The notes under the pieces: model-generated
What the model saw: only the letters and a program-made list of their open reading frames with translations
Database searches by the model: none
What the model was told of the DNA's origin: nothing
Translations under genes and position numbers: made by a program
Shown: positions 11,580-37,608 of the stretch, piece by piece
Layout of the letters: each line of letters starts with the position of its first letter
How positions within the stretch are numbered: the stretch's first letter is position 1
From: Heliocidaris tuberculata
Taxonomy: Eukaryota; Echinodermata; Echinoidea; Camarodonta; Echinometridae
Reading direction: 5' to 3'
Assembly: GCA_025618425.1 (NCBI GenBank)
Contig: CM046836.1
Span: forward strand, 14,906,135 to 14,970,134
Length of the DNA: 64,000 bases

Positions 11580-11760
11580 ACATTTGCTCCTCCGTCCATA
11601 TCTCGAAAGGTCAAAGGTTAAGGTCAAGGTCATGATTTGGTTTTTTGTTCAGGACAATGTGAAGATTAGGATTAGGGTTAGGGTTAGGGTTAGGGGTAGG
11701 TTTAGGTTTAGGATTAACATGGCAAAGTTAGACCGGAGCAATTGTCGCAGGAGCAAATGT
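11580..11760 (+). mobile_element. MITE-like element with TTAGGG core, copy 1
   Basis: Terminal repeats ACATTTGCTCCT and AGGAGCAAATGT. The interior has ATCTCGAAAGGTCAAAGG, TTGTTCAGGACAATGTGAAG, and a run of GATTAGGGTTAGGG-type repeats (about 11665-11715), then GCAAAGTTAGACCGGAGCAA. Confidence 0.7.
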
Positions 11761-13279
11761 CATGGAACCATGATTAAGATAAGTCCCTACAATTATGTCA
11801 AAGAAATAACATATATCACAGCATGGGGAACCTAATAATCCAGTTCATAATTAGTACAGGGTACAAATGACCCCGAAATGACCCCAGCGCATACGCACAC
11901 ACGCATTTGTTTTGGTGGGCACGCTACTTGTTTAACAAGTGAAATCATACTGGTGCACGTATCGTGGTGCGCACACTATGAAAGCATATAGAGGTCAATT
12001 GTACTCGGTTGTACTCGGTACAAATGACCTTTATCTGCACATGCGCAAATTGTAATTACGAACTGGCCTATTACAATTTTAACATTTCTCAATAATAGCT
12101 CCCAAAACATGGTATCTAGGGCTACGATGTAACAATTGCTCTCTGAAATACAATCTAGAAATAAAGATGCAGCAGAATGCAAGTATGAGATATCTAAATC
12201 TAAAGGGGGAAAAGAAAAGGAAAAAAAAAAAAAAAATCAAAATTTTTGTTAACAAAACTTTATAATATCTTTGACATACACGTAAATATTCAATTCCTTA
12301 CTTCTTATAATTTTGCCATGAATTTATACATGTACTTTTGTGTAATTTAAGAACAAGTGACCTCTATTTCCTGTTACAAATTGCACAATTGGCATACACT
12401 CTTAATTGCCATTTTCAGGCATTTAACGCTAATTTACATGTACATACAAATAGCGGAAGCAAAAAGAGCATGTAAGGTTAAAAGCTATGTTGAATTCAAA
12501 CAGAGCTGCAAAGAAATATTTTTTTTCTTTTTAAAAGGATGTGACCTTTTCTGCACTCTTTCTGTTAAATACTGATGTACTGTAAAAGTGGAATATAATG
12601 TAGAGTACAAATTTTCGCGCATTTCACACAGCATGAATTTTGTGAGGAAATAAAAACACGCACATTTTTTTGTTTGTGTAATTTGTATGTGCCCATGAGT
12701 TATTACATCAGCGAAATTAAATCGTGAAAAATTCAAATATTAATAAAATATCACAAAATATGGTAACATGATCACGGAAGTCACAAATTTGAAAAAAGGG
12801 TGAATTCTCTATGATACAGATCTCTCTGTGAATCTATGGTTAGATTTCAAAAATCAATGCAACAATCATAAGAGATGGTTAAAGCATACATGTACACATA
12901 CACATCTAATCAAATCAGATCAATTTCTTGAATTAAATCCACAATTTTGGATTATCATCAATATATCAATATATCAATATACATGTACATGTACATACAT
13001 GTCCATGCACAATGATCACCATTGTCACCATTGTCACAGAATTATGATCTGACAAAAAATAAAAGGAAAATAAAAAGAGGTATTTTGTTATTAAAGCATC
13101 TAAAACAAACAATATCTGTTGAGCAATATTCTGCTATGAATATTGCAAGAAAGAGCTACTGGTACGTTCATGAATATATACAAAAATATAAGAGCAGGGA
13201 AGAGTGAAATACATATTTGGGCAAGTCCAAGCTATTTTTGTCCCATGATACCAACCACATCTAAGATTTTAGTATATCT
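11761..13279. other. Intergenic, no gene recognised
   Basis: AT-rich, with a local GGTACAAATGACC repeat around 11855-12030 and ATCAATAT/ACATGT simple sequence at 12960-13000. Confidence 0.5.
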
Positions 13280-13428
13280 GGGCCCTGTTTCATAAAAACT
13301 TCTGATTGATAACAACTGCCAAAGATCTGCCACAAATTTGCTCCCAGCCAATCAGATGCAAGGATTTCAGTACCTTCTAACAGTTCTTGCAACTTGTTAT
13401 TGTAAACAAGTTTTATGAAACAGGGCCC
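13280..13428. mobile_element. Foldback MITE, GGGCCCTGTTTCATAAAA family
   Basis: GGGCCCTGTTTCATAAAA faces TTTTATGAAACAGGGCCC. Shares the AGCCAATCAGATGCAAGG core with the elements at 988 and 47577 despite different ends. Confidence 0.8.
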
Positions 13429-14210
13429 TGATAACTGTAATAAGCTGATAGCCTTCCTAGACCTTGAATCACAATAAACATCAAGTAAAATGATATTTTC
13501 ATGTTGACTTATGTACTGGATTCCTTAACCCTTTCGAGACAATTGACCACATTTTGTGGTTTGGCTCAAAACAGACCTCTAAAAAATATACCAGATGCAT
13601 GAGAAGAAAGAGCGAAGAATTCTGTACCCATTATGTCCATTTTTGTTGCATGAGCTTTGTTGCGTTTGATGCCAGGAATTTTAAAAATGAGAATAAGCTT
13701 TAAAATCTTTGAATTGGCAACACATTGAGAGGTTCAAAATCATTGTTTTTCATCAAAATGGCAATTTTTTCAACTTTTCAACAAATTCCTAAGCATGTAT
13801 ATTGTTCTCAAAGACATTACACCTTATCAGCACCAATTAGCGCTAAAAGAAAATATATTTGCCAATTTGAAGAACGAAATGTGATCAATTTAGAAGTGGA
13901 ATAATTCCTGTCCTGAAAGGGTTAATACAATTCACTAATACTTGGTAACATATTAGACATACCTTGGCCTTGCCCATGTATAAAGACAGACACACAGAAT
14001 ATACATACTGCAAAACCAGAAACTTTCGGATGTATTTAAAGTTTGCGAATATCGCGAAGAGTTTAGACTCTTTCATGACGCAAAATTATTGAATTACAAC
14101 TGACACAACACAGATTTTTTACAATTATCGAAAGTTTCTTGCTATGAAAATGGCTGTCATTTAGAAATTGCGAAAGTTTTATGTTGTGAACGCTTCTGGT
14201 TTTACAGTAC

Positions 14211-14213
14211 ACG

Positions 14214-14246
<33 letters not shown>

Positions 14247-14512
14247 GAGGGAGAAGAGAGAGAGAGAGGGAGAGAAGAGAGAGAGGGAGAGAGAGAGAAG
14301 AGAGAGAGAGAGAGTGAGAGAAGAGAGAGAGGGGGGGGGAGAAAGGGAGAGAAAGTGATGAAGCAACATATCTATAAAAAAAGAAAAGAAGGGAAAGAAA
14401 TAGACACGCTTTATGAGAGCAAGAGAGGGACAGAAAGTGGGTAAGACAGAGAGAGAGAGAGAGAGAGAAGATGGTGGGTAAGACACAGAGAGAGAGAGAG
14501 AGAGAAAGATGG
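14211..14512 (+). repeat. GA microsatellite with duplicated AAGATGGTGGGTAAGACACA unit
   Basis: (GA)n with GGGA and AGAAG interruptions. A unit containing GGTGGGTAAGACACAGA recurs three times between about 14435 and 14527. Confidence 0.9.
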
Positions 14513-14664
14513 TGGGTAAGACACAGAATTGATATACCTTTTTGGTCTATAAACAGAGATGTCACACTCCAACACAATAATGCACGAACAAGAAACAAGC
14601 AATACATTTGTGGAAATTAGTAATACTCTGATATGGCGGCAGATTCTAACAATATCTTTTTCAT

Positions 14665-14726
14665 ACTGAAGATGATAATGAGAATGATAAGGATTTTGGT
14701 GAGATGATGATGAGGATGATACCACA

Positions 14727-14765
<39 letters not shown>

Positions 14766-14810
14766 TTGATGATGTTGATGAAGATGATGATGATGGTGGT
14801 GGTGATGAGT
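14665..14810 (+). repeat. GAT microsatellite
   Basis: (GAT)n with GTT variants. Serine/histidine-type open frames here are artefacts. Confidence 0.9.
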
Positions 14811-15069
14811 GGAAGTGTATTAGAAAATCTTGAATACTGGAAAAAACCAATGTATAATTTTTGACATGAATGTTTTTATCCAACCATTAGCAAAAGATAC
14901 CACCCATTCTGAAATGTGGAGTAGCTTTCTTCTCTGTACTCTTTAAAATTGGAGATGGGAAACCTGAAAAATAGGTGATGATATGTTTGGTCTTTAAAGC
15001 CCTTTCTGAATAGTTATAATATTCATTTTTAAAAGATTTTTTAAAAGTATAAATTACTACAACAAATTA

Positions 15070-15348
15070 GTGCCGGAATCAAATTCCAATCTAAAACTGT
15101 CTGATAACATTTATCTCTCTAAATCAATTGTAAATATACATGCACCATTAAATGTAACAGGCACTGAATTGAAGCAGCGATTTAGTTCTTCTATAAGGGA
15201 AGCCTGGATATCTTACTATGTCAATTTTCATTTTCCTGATTTTGACATTTCTAGCTGTGCAGTTTTCCACATCAAAAAAAGATTAGGAAAATATACAAAG
15301 GAAGAGCCTGATGTTACTACAAATTTATTTTATAAATGCAAATCTTGA
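15070..15348 (+). CDS. Unrecognised open frame, possibly a gene or repeat relic
   Basis: A 92-codon frame of normal amino-acid composition (opening at TTG or GTG, no early ATG), ending KEEPDVTTNLFYKCKS and stop. It lies beyond the 3' end of CMAS, on the opposite strand. No known family is recognised. Could be a fragment of a transposable-element protein or chance. Confidence 0.15.
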   Translation: MPESNSNLKLSDNIYLSKSIVNIHAPLNVTGTELKQRFSSSIREAWISYYVNFHFPDFDISSCAVFHIKKRLGKYTKEEPDVTTNLFYKCKS

Positions 15349-15617
15349 ATGAATTTATATGGCACAATGATTTCAATACCAAAAGGGCAGCACACAACAT
15401 ACCTCAACCAGTAACATGTCAGTATGGTCAATATGCAGTATGTTTACCCTTCAATAGTAAAAACATGCACATGTAGTGATTTGCTGAAAGAAAAGCTGTG
15501 ATGTCAACATTTGCCTGAATCATTACCTACACAGCTAGAAAATATCGCAATTAGATCGACAAAACTTAGTATCCATGGCAATGCACAAAAACAAGATTAC
15601 ATAAAAATTGATAATAA

Positions 15618-15845
15618 TAAAAATTGATAATAATGGACAATAATAACTGCCAAGATCAATAATAAAACCTCTCAAAGCCTATCAAAAGCAATGATTTCAG
15701 TACATTTCATAAAACGTGTTATCAATAATAATTGTCAAGTTCCATCATAGAATTTCTCACAGCCCAATCAAGTGCAATTATATGAGTAGATTACACCATC
15801 ATTTTGTAACTTGTTATTGATGTACAAGTTTTATAGACTGGGGGC
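15618..15845. repeat. Decayed relative of the 13280 foldback family
   Basis: Two partial, diverged copies of the core (AGCCTATCAAAAGCAATGAT, AGCCCAATCAAGTGCAATTA), an AACTTGTTATTGATGTACAA arm and a GGGGGCC end. Confidence 0.45.
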
Positions 15846-16029
15846 CTAGAACTTCCATCTAAACACTGCCCAGTAACATATATGTATGTCCACATGAACA
15901 GTGACACCAATACAAGGCATATTAAGCTAGTGACCGCTGATTTCTATAATTCCCATAGACTTAATACAGGGATCACATTGTTCCTGTAAGCACTGGGTTA
16001 ATAAATACCTTCAGACCATAACTTCATTT

Positions 16030-29146
<13,117 letters not shown>

Positions 29147-29168
29147 CAGTGGCGTATCTGTAGGGGGT

Positions 29169-29212
<44 letters not shown>

Positions 29213-30025
29213 AGGGGGCACGTGCTCCGGGCGGCACTTGAAGGGGGCGCAAAAAAAGAAAAAGCTAAAGAGAGAAAGAAAAAGGGGAGAAATACAAGAA
29301 AAATTATGGTCTGTGAGGGTTATTTGCGCCCCAGTCAAGGACAAAATCATAGGAAATGGTGTTCTATATAGCTAGGTTTGAAATGCGAACATTTTCTAAA
29401 GCTAAGTCGCTTTGCTCCCTCTCATGATTATGTTCAGGATCTAGGTATTTCGCGCCCCTAGGGCGTTTTTAAAGTGTAAACCATTATTTGACTCTAGTTA
29501 CTTTGCCCCCCCCCCCCCCCCCCGGCCCCCTCGCATAAAGCAGGAGCTTGGTAAATTTTGCGCCCCGGCTAGATGAGATATTATAAGTGCATCACTTTCA
29601 AAGTATAGAACGTTTGAAAGAAATCATAAATTTGCCTTAAAATTCCCCAATATTTCTTCATGCAGGTTTTTCATTCATTTTGCACCCTCAGAACAGGAAT
29701 GTTCAAAAAAAATTTAAAAATCTAGCTATTGCTAGGTCGCTGTATTCCCTTGGATTTCAAGTGTAAGAAATTTCAATATGAGGGGTGAAAAGGAAGATAA
29801 AAAATCTGCCGCTTGGTTGCGTTGCTCCCTCGCTTCTACAATAATTCTTTGAATTTGGGCAAACAACCCCGGGTTATATTATGTGCATCAATTAAAACTC
29901 ATTTTCATGTAGTGCCATCATTTCTAAATTAGAAATGCTCATTAATCTGAGTTTGGGCATGGTGGGGGGGGGGGGGCGCAGATCATAGTTTGCCCCGGGC
30001 ACCAGAATACCTAGATACGCCACTG
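29147..30025. mobile_element. hAT-like element next to the CMAS promoter
   Basis: CAGTGGCGTATCT at 29147 faces AGATACGCCACTG ending at 30025: 13-bp perfect terminal repeats. A G-run of about 39 (29171-29209) lies just inside the left end and G/C runs are also near the right end (29963-29977). No clear 8-bp duplication. Confidence 0.65.
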
Positions 30026-30196
30026 CATTGGATCGATAGGGGTGTACCCCCATCCGACTCCCCCCCCCCCCCCCCAAAAAAAAGTATCCAAGTTGTTCCC
30101 GTGCAGGTGGGCATGGGATCGGAGTGACCGCTGTCCAGAGACTTGGAGTGGAGGCAGAGAGGTCTCCTATATGGGTTTTCTTGTCTCTTTTTAATT

Positions 30197-30221
30197 ATTA
30201 GGTGGTCTGTCGTAGACAGAT
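30197..30221. repeat. Hairpin ending in ATTAGGTGGTCTGTCG, repeated in reverse at 41072-41087
   Basis: ATTAGGTGGTCTGTCG here is complementary to CGACAGACCACCTAAT at 41072-41087. Locally it forms GGTGGTCTGTC/GACAGATCACC. Confidence 0.55.
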
Positions 30222-30274
30222 CACCTCTTAATTTCGTCAGAATTTTCTTTATTATTCTTTATTAACACCACTTT

Positions 30275-31330
30275 TTTGTGAGCGTGATTTCTCCAATTCG
30301 GCTCACTCACTTTTCATCAAATTTCAGTGAATGATGAGACCTATCAAGGTCAAGTGCCAGAAATTTTTTCAAGGTCATCAGGTCATCGTGACGTCATCAA
30401 GGCGCCATTTTGTTAAATCACATTATCGATAATATCTTCATAACGAGTCATCAAAAATGAACCATATTAAACACACATAAACTTCAGGTCAAGGGTCAAT
30501 GTCAAATGTCAGCAAAATCCGCGGGCACGTCATGACGCGCACGTACGCGCGCGTTTAAAATTTCCGTCTTCTTTGAGCAGTATCTCTGTTATTTCTGCTC
30601 GATTTTCTCCCAAATTTGAGTATGTTATAGCTGAGACTATAAGCTTTTACAAGTGTGCCCTCCAATTTTTGATCAGATGTCGGGATCATGCCTATTTTTT
30701 AACTATAAAATACGATTTCAGAAACCCGTTTTTCGTCTACGTGTTATGTCTATTGCAAAACTTTTGGTCTATTGGTAAAGTACTTGCCTCACATGCCGCC
30801 GACCCAGGTTCGAATCCCGGTGGGTCCATTTTTTTTTTTTTTTTTTTTTTGCCTTTCATTTTACTATCTTTTTCGACTATTATAACATATACCATCACAG
30901 ACAATGTCATAAACTGCCTAATTTTGCGTGTTATGTCTAATGGAAAGTAGTGTGCAGTAGTTTGTGTACAATCTGATTCCCAATCGTGTATTAAAGCTAA
31001 GGGGATAATCTCCCACATGTCCTGCAATATCAAATCGTCCAGATCGTTATCACGATTTCTCAAAATCGGCTCAGTCAATTTTCTTCATATTGTCGTCAGT
31101 CATCAGTCCTAATAAGGTCAAGTTCCCACATCTTTTTCAAGGTCATCAGGTTATTGTGACGTCATCCAGGCGCCATTTTATGAAATCACATTATTGATCA
31201 TATCTTCAAAACGAGCCGTCAAAAATGAACCACATTTGGTACACATTAACTTCAGGTCAAGGGTCAACATCACATGACATCAAAACGCGCGCACGCGTCA
31301 TGACGCGCACGTACGCGCGCGTCAAAATTT
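30275..31330. repeat. Composite repeat: two copies of a 285-nt module around a tRNA-like module
   Basis: Modules at about 30275-30560 and 31040-31330 are direct diverged copies (AAGGTCATCAGGT, GACGTCATC, GGCGCCATTTT, ACTTCAGGTCAAGGGTCAA, ending ATGACGCGCACGTACGCGCG). Between them, at 30766-30828, is a tRNA-like sequence with B-box GGTTCGAATCC and a poly-T tract. Confidence 0.65.
30766..30828 (+). repeat. tRNA-like module (SINE-type or pseudo-tRNA)
   Basis: A-box-like TGGTCTATTGGTAAAG and perfect B-box GGTTCGAATCC with a T-arm-like stem (CCCAGG/CCGGTGGG), followed by a T-run that could end Pol III transcription. The 5' acceptor strand does not pair, so it is not called a functional tRNA. Confidence 0.5.
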
Positions 31331-31592
31331 AAAAATGCTCAAAACATAGACGTATTATAGATTTACTAGACGGAAAGCAGCACGCGCGGAAATCATTACG
31401 CGAATGGAATTAGGCCCCGCCTCTTTCGGATCATTTGAAGAGCCCGATAAGCACCCGATACGTTGCATTATTCATATTTCTTGTGCGTGTCAGTTTATTG
31501 TGAAAATCTGATTGGATGCTAGGTCATGAATATGTACATAATTCGATAGTATCGATTAAAATTTACTTGACCTCAACTTCGTCAATTCAAGA

Positions 31593-33831
31593 CAGCGTTT
31601 CCACTTCTCCTGGAATTCAGGAGTTTCCAGGAGTTTTTGAGGTTTTCAAGGATAATTTCAGGAATTGAAAAAATTCCAGGATTTTTCCAGGATATTTGGG
31701 GATTCCGTGAATAGACTAACAAAAACGTAGGCAAAAGTTAAACAAATAAAGAAAATAAAAAGAAAGAACAGGAAAAAAAAAACCAAAGGAAAAAAAAGGA
31801 GAAATATAAAATCCCAGTACTTTGTTTTAAACATAAGAAGGCTTGAAGGGAGACTAATCAGAATGAGCACCGTCTGATTATGACTTTATCCATTTAGACG
31901 AGTGCATGCAGTAAGTAGTGTGTGTGTGTGTGTGTGTTCTACGGTGCATGCGTGTGTGTGTTTGACACTTCTAAATTAACATTAACAATACCACAATTTT
32001 ATTCAGAAATGCTGAAGGCTTGGCAAGATATGAGGAAATATAGATACTCTGAAGGGGAGGTTAATCCGGTTATATTTAATAATCATAATATTTGTATAAG
32101 AGGTAAAATGATCTGTGATATCGATCTATTTAATAAAGGCATACGCACTGTAAATCACATTTTTGACAATGGGCATATAAAGCCTGTGGTTTATTTTCAA
32201 AATCTTGGGATTAATGCAAATCAATTGCTCCAGATAACTGATATTGCTCATGCCATACCAATTAGTTGGAAAAATGCTACTCCTTCGGTCAAATTAATGA
32301 AAATTGATTTTTTTTACTTTAATATAAACATGAATATTGCTGGGCAGGAAACAACTTTTCAGGTAGTTAAATCTAGAACTATTTATAACTGTTTTATCAA
32401 CAATTTACGTGAATCGTATAACTTAACAGTAAAGGATGGTCACAGCAATTTCAACTTTACAAATAAAGAAATATGTACTTTTTTTATCCGAGCAAGGAAC
32501 ACAACTCTCATTAGAAAACAAAGGGAATTTCAATTTATACTTTTACATGGAGCTATATATACAAAAGAACATTTGATGAGGTTTGGGTTTGTGAAGGACA
32601 ATTATTGCTCATTTTGTTATAAGGAGATTGAGTCTTACTTTCATATATTTCTGAACTGTGCGAAAGTGAAACTGTTATGGCAATTTTGTATTGAATATTT
32701 TGGCTTGGCTGAATTAAAAGATATGAATTGGGGGGATATATACATGGGATTACCTGGTAATTCAAATAGAAATAAATGTGTAAATTCTTTGGTCATGTTT
32801 ATTAAATATGCAATTTTCCATTCTAGGGCTCAAGGCCAGGTTCCTTCATCTACGAAAATACAAAAATATATAGCTGATTGTATAGAGGAAGAAAAAAATC
32901 TAGCAACGAAGACAGGGAAGTTACATTTACACTTACAGAAATGGGAAGAACTGAAAGTGAATAAGGATGTGATTGTGAGCAAGTCTGATGTGTCTAGTGT
33001 CGTGCATGTGTAAATCTTGGTATGTTTGTTGGATGTTAGTGAGTGTGAATGCTGAGAAGGGGGGGGGGGTAAGTAGTGAAAGGGGTAACAAGGTATACCG
33101 ATGCAGGGTTTATATAAAAATATGCATTATGTTACTTTTCATGAATGATCATTTTCCCCTTCTCTTGGGTAAATTGTTAAATGCACATCTTATTATTTAT
33201 GATATGAATATTATACCGTAATTATACATTTTTGTTTACCCCTTTATTCATTTAAAGGAGATCTTTATATGAACTAGGAAAATAACAAAAAAAGAAAGGA
33301 ACATTAACATATTTTGAATGAAAGATCATTTACATTGAATATTATACATTGTGGGACATAGGGAGGGGGTATAGGGCGTACGTTAGTGTTTGTCAATATA
33401 TTATTTACTTAGTGATTTCATTCCAACATTCTTCCATGCTTGTCTTGTGAATAATTTAAAAAGTATGGTATGAAAACGAAATGAAGATTTGTATTTGTTT
33501 GAAATTATTTACATTTATTTTATGTAATGATCTATTTTGAATGAAATCTCTAATAAAATATTTTGAAAAAAAAAAGTGTGTACACCATAGATGTACACTA
33601 TGTATGGGCATGCACACCCAGACGGTTCATTGGAACATGATGCAAGTGCAGTGAGGTGTGAACTAATATACAGTATATAGGGTAATGATCAGTGCACATT
33701 CTACAGAGATCATGTAAGGAAGGTTTGGAGGCGATCGTAGCTCATTTAAAAAATTTCAGGATATTTTTTGAAATTCCAGGAATTTTCAGTGTTCATTTCA
33801 GGATAATTCATTTTGAAAAGTGGAAACACTG
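31593..33831. mobile_element. Terminal-inverted-repeat element interrupted by the LINE
   Basis: CAGCGTTTCCACTT at 31593 faces AAGTGGAAACACTG ending at 33831 (one mismatch in 14). Both inner flanks are rich in TTCCAGGA/TTTCAGGA words (31618-31695, 33758-33800), so they appear to be the two halves of one short element split by the LINE at about 31920-33570. CAG...CTG ends suggest a hAT-like origin. No clear target duplication. Confidence 0.5.
31922..33570 (+). mobile_element. 5'-truncated L1/Tx1-like non-LTR retrotransposon (LINE)
   Basis: An open frame from 31922 to 33013, with convincing LINE content from about 31976, encodes the C-terminal part of a LINE reverse-transcriptase polyprotein. 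It ends in the typical zinc knuckle NYCSFCYKEIESYFHIFLNC (C-X2-C-X7-H-X4-C) followed by KVKLLWQFCIEYFG. The reverse-transcriptase core is absent. A 3' untranslated region of about 550 nt ends in AATAAAA and an A-run at 33555-33570. The frame is intact, so the insertion may be young. Clade assignment (L1/Tx1) is from the C-terminal style only. Confidence 0.75.
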
Positions 33832-35176
33832 AGTTTGGGTTCAAGACCTATTAATTATGCAGATTATATGCAGTGACATCATCCGCACGAAATGAGAGAT
33901 GTTATAGTTATAGTTCAAAAGTACAAGGTGAGTAGAGCTCAAATTATGAGTAAATTTCGTATATTTAGTTTATTGATAAAAATAACTTGTACAATTCTAG
34001 GTATCTATGATAATTTATCTACATTTCAAAAGGATTCACAAGAGTTGTGTTGAAAAAGGATTGAAACAATTTTCTCTCGAAATTACAGTTCTGAATTTAT
34101 CGTCGAGAGGTAGTTTGACACGGAGATTGCTGTCCTCACACGCTGCGGCTCATGACAGCTACCCAGGCAGTCCCGGGTCAGTTTCAGCCACCGGCGCGGT
34201 GGCTATTTCGACAGCGTCAAAAATTCAATACTTGCAAACAAGTTGGATCTAAGAAGATCTAAACAGATCTAACGTTAGTAAACTCTTAGAATGATGATAG
34301 ACTATATTGCATAAGCTTTTCCTCATGTTGTTCATCTGTATGCTGCACACAAGCGTATTCGTTAGTCCAACTTGGACTTGGATCTAACGTACGACGAGAC
34401 TACGGAGTACGGTTAACGTTAGATTTGGAAACTGTGACTGTGTGGTGGGATTCTACGATGTCGATGATTTTGATAAGATATGTAGACCAAAATTAGTGCA
34501 GATATAGATTCATTAATGTTACACGAGGTTTACTGTTTTGAACTCTGAATATTTGACGAAATTTTATTCCATAAACCGAAGTCTGAAGGATAGTCTATCT
34601 TGAGTAGATGTAGACTTGGCTAGGGCTAAAGTAAAGCTGTGCTTGGGGGACAAAGTTCAAAGTAGATCTCTAACCATGTTTGATAAGAACTCTGTTCAAC
34701 TCAACTTTCATGCCTGACTTTTATTACGTTCTTAAAAGACTTGGATCTACTATATTTGGTTCACTTCATGCAGTTTGGTCAATTAAACTGACTAGAACTA
34801 GAACTAAAACTAGATCTAGAGTCTGATAGACTATGATTTTTTTTTTTTTTTGGGGGGGGGAGGCAAATGTATTTTGGGCAAAAATTCAGTCTGATGTTAA
34901 AGCCAGTTTAGGGATCCCTGTTCAAAATTTCAGGCACACGTCACTAGAAAGTTTTGTTGCTGAGACTGTTTCTTTTTCTTTCCAAGAAACTTATGTAACT
35001 TGAATGCAGGCTTAATAAACATAAGATAGCTGATGATCATTGAATTTTGACCTATGAAAAATAATGGATTGGAATTTATTTACCTGATAAAAACAATTAT
35101 TATCAATGTAGCTATGACTGTAACAAGAAAGACCAAAAAAAGTGACAACTCTGTTTTCATTTTTTTTTTTAAACAG
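33832..35176. other. Repeat-poor gap, no gene recognised
   Basis: Contains many AGATCTA/GTTAACGTTAG-type words (34230-34450) and a CCCGGGTC GC-richer patch at 34130-34200. The 81-codon frame there is unrecognised. Confidence 0.45.
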
Positions 35177-36540
35177 ATCAAAATGGAAAGGAACCCAAGA
35201 AATGCTATTCAAACATTGCGCAAACTGTTGACCATACAGGATGAAGCAGAAATTTAGCCTTCCTAAATGACAGGTAAGTTTACAGAACATTTCCCGAGTA
35301 TATACATGTATAATGTAATTTGAATCATTTTATGATTATCATAAATATTGTAATTTAACAGGAAACAAGGAAATAAACTATAAAAGCAATTAGGGCTTCC
35401 AGGGGTCCCTAAATGTGTTAGTTAAAAGCATATTACAGATACCCTTACTAGTTGCCATTGATTATTGAATAGCTTGTCCTTAAACTATGCAAACATTTTA
35501 AACAGTTACCAACAAAGCCCATGATTGTGTGTAAGCATGGAGAAGAAGGAGAGGATTACACTTCACATTTTATCCACAATACATTCTGTGAAAATGGTCT
35601 CTTTTGAGCTTTGATCTATGATCTAAATTAGATGTATTTAGATGTTTGAGAAGATAAAAAAAAAAGTCAGAATTAGTGGAGTACAAGTATTTCTGCAAAA
35701 TATATATTTTGTACCTCTAAATTACTTTCATTTACACATGTACTTATAAATTTATTTATCCTTTTTTTACACAGCATGATTCTTTACATTGGATGGTGAA
35801 AGAATATTGAGATACACCATGTACACAATCAGGAGAAATGAACGAATAGCAGATATCCTGACCTGCATGCTCAAGCTTGAAGAGGTAGGCCTTTACTGTG
35901 CCTAATTAAATTTGGCAATACCCCCCCCCCCCCCCTCCCAAAAAAAAAAAAAAAAAAAAAAAAAGTTTTTGAAAAATATATCAATATAAAAAAATATATA
36001 ATAGGCCTATATCAATAGTACACAACTTGAAGAGGAAGCAATTTATTTGAAACGATTGTAATTTCCTTTCCCTCTGACCTGAACATGAAGAATTTTTAGT
36101 CAAATATTGGAATTTTATTTAATTTTTATAAGGATTCATCATTTCCATTTTCATGCTTACAAAAGAACTTAATTTTAATGAATGTGGGTAAAATAGTTTT
36201 TTATCAAGCAATATTCACTCTGTTTGAGTCATGCATATATACATATCTGGCACATTGCAGTCCTTTCTTATTGTTTACGACCTTAATAGTTTTTAATTTA
36301 TTCTATTTTCTCTTTTCATTCAACAGACTTACGGATTACCACTACAGCTCTTCATTCCTGTTAACTAGATCAGCAGTCTCACGAGTGGATACATGTAATG
36401 AAGTTAGGGATTTCATTCAGAATAAAACAATACAGATATCCCTAACAAGGGTTTCTTATTTGGAGGATTTTTGTTGGAATATTTCATTTGCTGAAATTCT
36501 GAAAAATAAGTGCCTTCAGCTGAATGAAATTTAACAAAAC
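35177..36540 (+). ncRNA. Possible spliced transcript, three exons
   Basis: Three segments have good splice borders: 35177-35273 (TTTTAAACAG acceptor, CAG|GTAAGT donor), 35775-35884 (TTTTTTTACACAG acceptor, GAG|GTAGGC donor), and from 36327 (TTTTCATTCAACAG acceptor) with AATAAA at 36421. Joined, the second and third carry one short frame of 35 codons starting MYTIRRNERIADIL; the first has a 25-codon frame starting MERNPRNAIQ. Neither is recognised. Could be a long noncoding RNA, a small-protein gene, or coincidence. Upstream exons not identified. Confidence 0.3.
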
Positions 36541-37608
36541 CTAGATTTGATTTAATATGTCGGTGACCATTTCAACAGTATAATAGAATGAAACAGTTGA
36601 TACGCAAATTGCCTGAGAACTTGTGAGAAAAAAAAACAAATATTCAGTGATATACTAGTAAGTGATATGAAAATTTGACTTACCACTAGACTTCTGCAAG
36701 GATGTGCAATTTCAAGATTTTCTTCTTTTTTTCAAATTATGAACTTATTTGAATTGATATTTATTGTTATTAAATACACAACAAAAACAAAAAAGGATTT
36801 AGTTCATCTCTTTTATCATGTTAAGGGGGTGGAAAGTCATCTATCTAGTTATCTTAAACATTTACATATTCTGAGAGCTTTTTAATTCTAACTTGAATTC
36901 TCATTTTAGTGATAATGTTCATGTGATAAACTTTTACATAGAGTGTTCAAAGGGGGGGGGGGGGGTTGGGGGTTCCATAATTAGAAATGTTAAATGCAAA
37001 GTTTGTGTGAAAGGTAAGCCAGAGTTAGAATGGAATGAGAAAGATAAAAAATGAGAGAAAAAGCAGTGGTATCGCTCGAGGGGGTGGGGGTGGAAAAAGG
37101 CAGTATCAGATTTAGGGGGCACTTCCGGCCCATGCCCCCCTTGATACAGAGTGAGATACCTTCAGTATACAACTTCAAGATTGTACCCCCTCCCCCCGCC
37201 TCCTTTGAAATGACCTTTTTCAACTTGTCAGAGAATTTTCTGCAATGTGTGCCCCATCTTTTACAAAATCTTGGATGCACCCCTGGGGTGGCGGGATGGT
37301 AATACACCTTAATATTTGTAATGTTTCAAACTGTCAGTATTTTGACATGTCAAAAAATATATAAAAATATAAACTTCAGTTTTTACTTTTTCATTGTTCG
37401 AAATTTGTGGGAATTTTTTTTTCTCGGCACGATAACTATTGCCCCATTCAAAATTCTCTAGCGACACCCCTGCGTATGTGAAAGGAAGAGTGAAGACAAT
37501 AAGCTTTGACTGGAATGGTCAATCATAAGTTGATGGAAATGAATGGTATTGTATAAGACTTGTGATTGAGTGGTGACTTACGGGCATGAAAGCTAGAAAG
37601 GAATGGCA

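Noticed and set aside
11660..11715. TTAGGG repeats as a telomere or chromosome end
   Set aside because: Only a short run inside a 181-bp element present again at 18985; flanks are ordinary sequence.
14179..14883. Ser/Leu-rich open frames on the minus strand
   Set aside because: Produced by GA and GAT microsatellites.
30766..30828. Functional tRNA gene
   Set aside because: A and B boxes are present but the acceptor strands do not pair and the surroundings are a repeat.
34007..34252. 81-codon plus-strand frame in a GC-richer patch
   Set aside because: No domain; no splice partners found.
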